A stretch of 64,000 nt of DNA, taken from Saturnia japonica (lineage: Eukaryota > Arthropoda > Insecta > Lepidoptera > Saturniidae). The DNA lies in the NCBI GenBank assembly GCA_033032175.1, contig CM065318.1:3286001-3350000 (forward strand), given 5' to 3'. The notes under the pieces are model-generated. The model was given only the letters and a program-made list of their open reading frames with translations. It searched no databases and had not been told where the DNA came from. The translations under genes were made by a program, and so were the position numbers. Below, in pieces: positions 58,723-64,000 of the stretch (position 1 is the stretch's first letter; the number at the start of each line of letters is the position of its first letter).

Positions 58723-61700
58723 TCGTGCAATAGTTTTTGCCTTCAGGAAACGCTTTCAATAATTAAAATATTCCAAAAAATAAGAAAATAAACGCACTTT
58801 AAAAATATTTGTGAAAAGTGCTGAATTTAGTCAATTCTAAACATTTCGTAAAAATCTAAACAAAAGTCGTCGTGCAATCGTTTATACCCCTAGAAAACAC
58901 TTTGAACATTGAGAATATCACATTAGAAAAGAAAATAAATGCACCTGAAATTTTTCATACAGATGAATTTTCTTAATTTTCAAAATTTCGCCTATCTTTA
59001 AACAAGAATTGTCGTGCAATCGTTTGTACCCATTTGAACCTTTCTCATTTTCGTTTTTAACCCAAACTGAAAAAAGTTATTGCATTTCCAAAATTTGACC
59101 CGCACCCCACTTTGAGTTATCAAAATTATACCAACGGATTCAGATTCCACTTAGCTTGCACACGTTTGTACCTCTTTTAATTTTTGCCTATCTTAAAACA
59201 CAAAAAAGTTACAGGACTTTAAAAAAAATCAAAATTATAAGAGATTTAATTTACAATATATAGAAAGTCTGTGTACTGAGTCCGTCGTGCAATCGTTTGT
59301 ACCCCTAGAAAACACTTTGAAATTTGAGAATATCTCAATAGAAAAGAAAATAACCGCATTTGAAATTTTCATATAGTAGAATAGAATTTTCTCAATTTTC
59401 AACAATTCGCCAATTTCTTAAAAAGAAATCGTCGTGCAATCGTTTGTACCTCTAGGAATTACTTGGACATTTGAGAATATCTCAAAAGAAAAGAAAATAA
59501 TCGCACCTGAAATTTTCGTAAAATTGAATTTTCTCAATTTTCTAAATTTTAACAAACTTTAAACAGGAATCGTCGTGCAATCGTTTGTACCCGCAGGAAA
59601 TACTTTGAATCTCGAAAATATCTCAAAGGATAAGAAAATAAACGCACTTTAAAAGTGTTTATGAAATAGGGCTGAATTCAGTCAATTCTCAAAATTTCAC
59701 AAAACTGTAAACGGGAATCATTGTGCAATCGTTTGTACCCCTAGGCAAAACTTGGACATTCGAGAATATCTAATAAGAAAAGAAAATAATCGCACCTGAA
59801 ATTTTCGTAAAATTGAATTTTCTCAATTTTATAAAATTTCAACAAACTTTAAATAGGAATCGTCGTGCAATCGTTTGTACCCGCAGGAAATGCTTTGAAT
59901 CTCGAAAATATCTCAAATGATAAGAAAATAAACGCACTTTAAAAGTGTTTATGAAATAGGGCTGGATTCAGTCAATTCTCAAAATTTCACAAAACTGTAA
60001 ACGGGAATCGTTGTGCAATCGTTTGTACCCCTAGGCAAAACTTGGACATTCGAGAATATCTCATAAGAAAAGAAAATAATCGCACCTAAAATTTTCGTAA
60101 AATGGAATTTTCTCAATTTTCAAAATTTCCACAAACTTTAAACAGGAATCGTCGTGCAATCGTTTGTACCCGCAGGAAATGCTTTGAATCTCGAAAATAT
60201 CTCAAAGGATAAGAAAATAAATGCACTTTAAAAGTGTTTATGAAATAGGGCTGGATTAAGTCAATTCTCAAAATTTCACAAAACTGTAAACGGGAATCGT
60301 TGTGCAATCGTTTGTACCCCTAGGCAAAACTTGTACATTCGAGAATATCTCATAAGAAAAGAAAATAATCGCACCTGAAATTTTCATAAAATTGAATTTT
60401 CTCAATTTCCAAAATTTCAACAAACTTTAAACAGGAATCGTCGTGCAATCGTTTGTACCCATTTGAACCTTTTTCATTTTCGTTTTTAACCCAAACTGAA
60501 AAAAGTTATTGCATTTCCAAAATTTGACCCGCACCCCACTTTCAGTTATCAAAATTATACCAACGGATTCAGATTTCACTTAGCTTGTACACGTTTGTAC
60601 CTCTTTTAATTTTTGCCTATCTTAAAACACAAAAAAGTTACAGGACTTTAAAAAAAAACAAAATTATAAGATATTGAATTTACAATATATAGAAAGACAG
60701 TGTACTGAGATCGTCGTGCAATCGTTTGTACCCGTAGAAAACACTTTGAAATTTGAGAATATCTCAATAGAAAAGAAAATAACCGCATTTGAAATTTTCA
60801 AAAAGTAGAATAGAATTTTCTCAATTTTCAACAATTCGCCAATTTCTTAAATAGAAATCGCCGTGCAATCGTTTGTACCCCTAGGAAAAACTTGGCCATT
60901 TGAGAATATCTCAAAAGAAAAGAAAATAATCGCTCCTGAAATTTTCCTAAAATTGATTTTTTTCAATTTTCAAAATTTCAACAAACTTTAAACAGGAATC
61001 GTCGTGCAATCGTTTGTACCCGCAGGAAATGCTTTGAATGTTGAAAATATCTCAAAGGATAAGAAAATAAACGCACTTTAAAAGTGTTTATGAAATAGGG
61101 CTGGATTCAGTCAATTCTCAAAATTTCACAAAACTGTAAACGGGAATCGTTGTGCAATCGTTTGTACCCCTATGCAAAACCTGGACATTCGAGAATATCT
61201 CATAAGAAAAGAAAATAATCGCACCTGAAATTTTCGTAAAATGGAATTTTCTCAATTTTCAAAATTTCAACAAACTTTAAACAGGAATCGTCGTGCAATC
61301 GTTTGTACCCGCAGGAAATGCTTTGAATCTCGAAAATATCTCAAAGGATAAGAAAATAAACGCACTTTAAAAGTGTTTATGAAATAGGGCTGGATTCAGT
61401 CAATTCTCAAAATTTCACAAAACTGTAAACGGGAATCGTTGTGCAATCGTTTGTACCCCTAGGCAAAACTTGGACATTCGAGAATATCTCATAAGAAAAG
61501 AAAATAATCGCACCTGAAATTTTCGTAAAATTGAATTTTCTCAATTTTCAAATTTTCAACAAACTTTCAACAGGAATCGTCGTGCAATCGTTTGTACCCG
61601 CAGGAAAACCTTTGAATGTTGAAAATATCTCAAAGGATAAGAAAATAAACGCACTTTAAAAGTGTTTATGAAATAGGGCTGGATTCAGTCAATTCTCAAA

Positions 61701-62437
61701 ATTTCACAAAACTGTAAACGGGAATCGTTGTGCAATCGTTTGTACCCCTAGGCAAAACTTGGACATTCGAGAATATCTCATAAGAAAAGAAAATAATCGC
61801 ACCTGAAATTTTCGTAAAATTGAATTTTCTCAATTTTCAAATTTTCACAAACTTTCAACAGGAATCGTCGTGCAATCGTTTGTACCCGCAGGAAACTTTG
61901 AATTGAAAATATCTCAAAGGATAAGAAAATAAACGCACTTTAAAAGTGTTTATGAAATAGGGCTGGATTCAGTCAATTCTCAAAATTTCACAAAACTGTA
62001 AACGGGAATCGTTGTGCAATCGTTTGTACCCCTAGGCAAAACTTGGACATTCGAGAATATCTCATAAGAAAAGAAAATAATCGCACCTGAAATTTTCGTA
62101 AAATTGAATTTTCTCAATTTTCAAATTTTCAACAAACTTTCAACAGGAATCGTCGTGCAATCGTTTGTACCCGCAGGAAATGCTTTGAATCTCGAAAATA
62201 TCTCAAAGGATAAGAAAATAAACGCACTTTAAAAGTGTTTATGAAATAGGGCTGGATTCAGTCAATTCTCAAAATTTCACAAAACTGTAAACGGGAATCG
62301 TTGTGCAATCGTTTGTACCCCTAGGCAAAACTTGGACATTCGAGAATATCTCATAAGAAAAGAAAATAATCGCACCTGAAATTTTCGTAAAATTGAATTT
62401 TCTCAATTTTCAAATTTTCACAAACTTTCAACAGGAA

Positions 62438-62590
62438 TCGTCGTGCAATCGTTGGACCTAGGAAACTTTAATTTAAAAATTATTAAAAGTAAATTATATA
62501 ATTAGCATTTAAAAGTTTACAATTTTATGGAAATAGGGCCTTGTCGTTTTGAGTTTCCAATTTCAGAAATTTACAAAATGTAAACGGGAA
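62438..62590. repeat. Diverged monomer inside the satellite resembling the right-hand array edge
   Basis: After GTCGTGCAATCG the sequence changes to TTGGACCTAGGAAACTTTAA and a degenerate body containing GGGCCTTGTCGTTTTGAGTT. The right border of the whole array (63600-63760) shows the same skeleton: CTTAGGAAACTTATATTAAA ... GGCCTTGTTCCGTTTTGGAG. Neighbouring monomers are nearly identical to one another, so this one stands out. Confidence 0.75.
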
Positions 62591-63861
62591 TCGTTGTGCA
62601 ATCGTTTGTACCCCTAGGCAAAACTTGGACATTCGAGAATATCTCATAAGAAAAGAAAATAATCGCACCTGAAATTTTCGTAAAATTGAATTTTCTCAAT
62701 TTTCAAATTTTCAACAAACTTTCAACAGGAATCGTCGTGCAATCGTTTGTACCCGCAGGAAATGCTTTGAATCTCGAAAATATCTCAAAGGATAAGAAAA
62801 TAAACGCACTTTAAAAGTGTTTATGAAATAGGGCTGGATTCAGTCAATTCTCAAAATTTCACAAAACTGTAAACGGGAATCGTTGTGCAATCGTTTGTAC
62901 CCCTAGGCAAAACTTGGACATTCGAGAATATCTCATAAGAAAAGAAAATAATCGCACCTGAAATTTTCGTAAAATTGAATTTTCTCAATTTTCAAATTTT
63001 CAACAAACTTTCAACAGGAATCGTCGTGCAATCGTTTGTACCCGCAGGAAAACCTTTGAATGTTGAAAATATCTCAAAGGATAAGAAAATAAACGCACTT
63101 TAAAAGTGTTTATGAAATAGGGCTGGATTCAGTCAATTCTCAAAATTTCACAAAACTGTAAACGGGAATCGTTGTGCAATCGTTTGTACCCCTAGGCAAA
63201 ACTTGGACATTCGAGAATATCTCATAAGAAAAGAAAATAATCGCACCTGAAATTTTCGTAAAATTGAATTTTCTCAATTTTCAAATTTTCAACAAACTTT
63301 CAACAGGAATCGTCGTGCAATCGTTTGTACCCGCAGGAAATGCTTTGAATCTCGAAAATATCTCAAAGGATAAGAAAATAAACGCACTTTAAAAGTGTTT
63401 ATGAAATAGGGCTGGATTCAGTCAATTCTCAAAATTTCACAAAACTGTAAACGGGAATCGTTGTGCAATCGTTTGTACCCCTAGGCAAAACTTGGACATT
63501 CGAGAATATCTCATAAGAAAAGAAAATAATCGCACCTGAAATTTTCGTAAAATTGAATTTTCTCAATTTTCAAATTTTCTACAAACTTTCAACAGGAATC
63601 GTCGTGCAATCGTGTGGAGCCTTAGGAAACTTATATTAAAACATTATTTAATAAGTAAATTTATTATAATTTGATGCATTTAAAGGTTTAACCAAACATT
63701 ACTTACTCGGAACGATGATGTATCGGCCTTGTTCCGTTTTGGAGTGTTTTCCACTTTCAGGTTGAATCCTTAGCGTTATATAAATGAAGATAAATAAATT
63801 AGAATTTTGGGTGCGTACTAAATTTACTATCGATATTAGAATACACTTATAACCGAGGGGG

Positions 63862-64000
63862 ATGACTGCTTACCATCAGATACAGATGATTTCAATAATA
63901 ACTACTAACAGCCCCGTTTTAGACCTACAAGCTACACTAAACGAAGAACACGATATGGTCACTTCCGTTCAACAAAACTTCGAACAAAGTAGTACAATAA
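63862..64000 (+). CDS. Possible partial exon or ORF cut by the right window edge
   Basis: An ATG at 63862 opens a frame of 46 codons that is still open at the last base. It includes NSPVLDLQATLNEEHDMVTS and VQQNFEQSSTI. A possible acceptor (ttaccatcag) at 63878-63879 would start the same frame at ATACAGATG. The composition (Q, N, T, S and acidic residues) is protein-like, but I recognise no family and the length is too short to exclude chance. Confidence 0.3.
   Translation, partial: MTAYHQIQMISIITTNSPVLDLQATLNEEHDMVTSVQQNFEQSSTI

Larger units (their letters stand above)
58440..63612. repeat. Complex satellite array built on a conserved GTGCAATCGTTTGTACC box
   Basis: About 33 copies of a box reading GTGCAATCGTTTGTACCC (58722 onward) recur every 141-148 bp. 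From about 59572 on, two monomer types mostly alternate: one with CGTCGTGC...CCCGCAGG and one with CGTTGTGC...CCCCTAGG. They form dimers of about 289 bp (148+141). A different module of about 275 bp begins with ...TGAACCTTT and appears at 59011-59284 and 60440-60714, giving a larger unit of about 1429 bp. A diverged version lies at 58440-58722. No long ORF is conserved. It reads as satellite DNA rather than genes. Confidence 0.95.

Noticed and set aside
58440..63612. CRISPR-like array reading of the regular satellite
   Set aside because: The intervening segments are themselves repeated, unit lengths are ~145 bp, and the context is an insect nuclear genome.

Overview
This looks like insect nuclear DNA, most likely from a moth or butterfly (Lepidoptera). 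It is strongly AT-rich. The only confidently recognised gene is split into short exons with GT/AG introns of 0.8-7 kb. The spaces between exons are packed with repeat types I associate with lepidopteran genomes: tRNA-like SINEs, 5'-truncated RTE-like LINE tails ending in GAT repeats, Tc1/mariner elements and many dispersed repeats. There is no bacterial-style gene organisation and no CRISPR array.

The one well-supported host gene is the 3' half of a potassium-dependent sodium/calcium exchanger (SLC24 family, closest by memory to Nckx30C). It lies on the + strand as five exons: 22655-22814, 29737-29942, 34503-34641, 35418-35670 and 40666-40909. They join in frame to exactly 334 codons including the stop. 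They encode the end of the cytoplasmic loop and the whole second transmembrane half with its alpha-2 repeat. The first membrane half was not found and probably lies upstream of the window.

Region by region: 1-13.8 kb is non-coding and repeat-rich, with SINE copies and poly(A) retroposons that have clear target-site duplications. At 13.9-16.5 kb is a mariner-type element with DD41D catalytic spacing and inverted repeats of about 400 bp, inserted at a TA inside an older dispersed repeat. At 21.2-22.1 kb is an internally deleted Tc1-like element. From 22.6 to 41 kb runs the exchanger gene with repeat-filled introns. From 41 to 54 kb is mostly AT-rich unassigned DNA with LINE scraps. At 53997-54206 is an unrecognised exon-like segment of 70 codons with one in-frame TAG. 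A decayed non-LTR retrotransposon begins only 9 bases beyond its donor site and extends to about 56.9 kb, followed by a piece of a second LINE. At 57.6-57.8 kb is an 11-bp minisatellite. From 58.4 to 63.6 kb is a complex satellite array built around a conserved box, with dimeric 289-bp units and a larger order of about 1.4 kb. A short open reading frame is cut off by the right edge.

I found no convincing new multi-gene system. The items most worth following up are the composite satellite, the orphan exon with its single stop, the long-inverted-repeat DD41D element with a natural empty-site paralogue, and a small inverted-repeat element that carries its own minisatellite.
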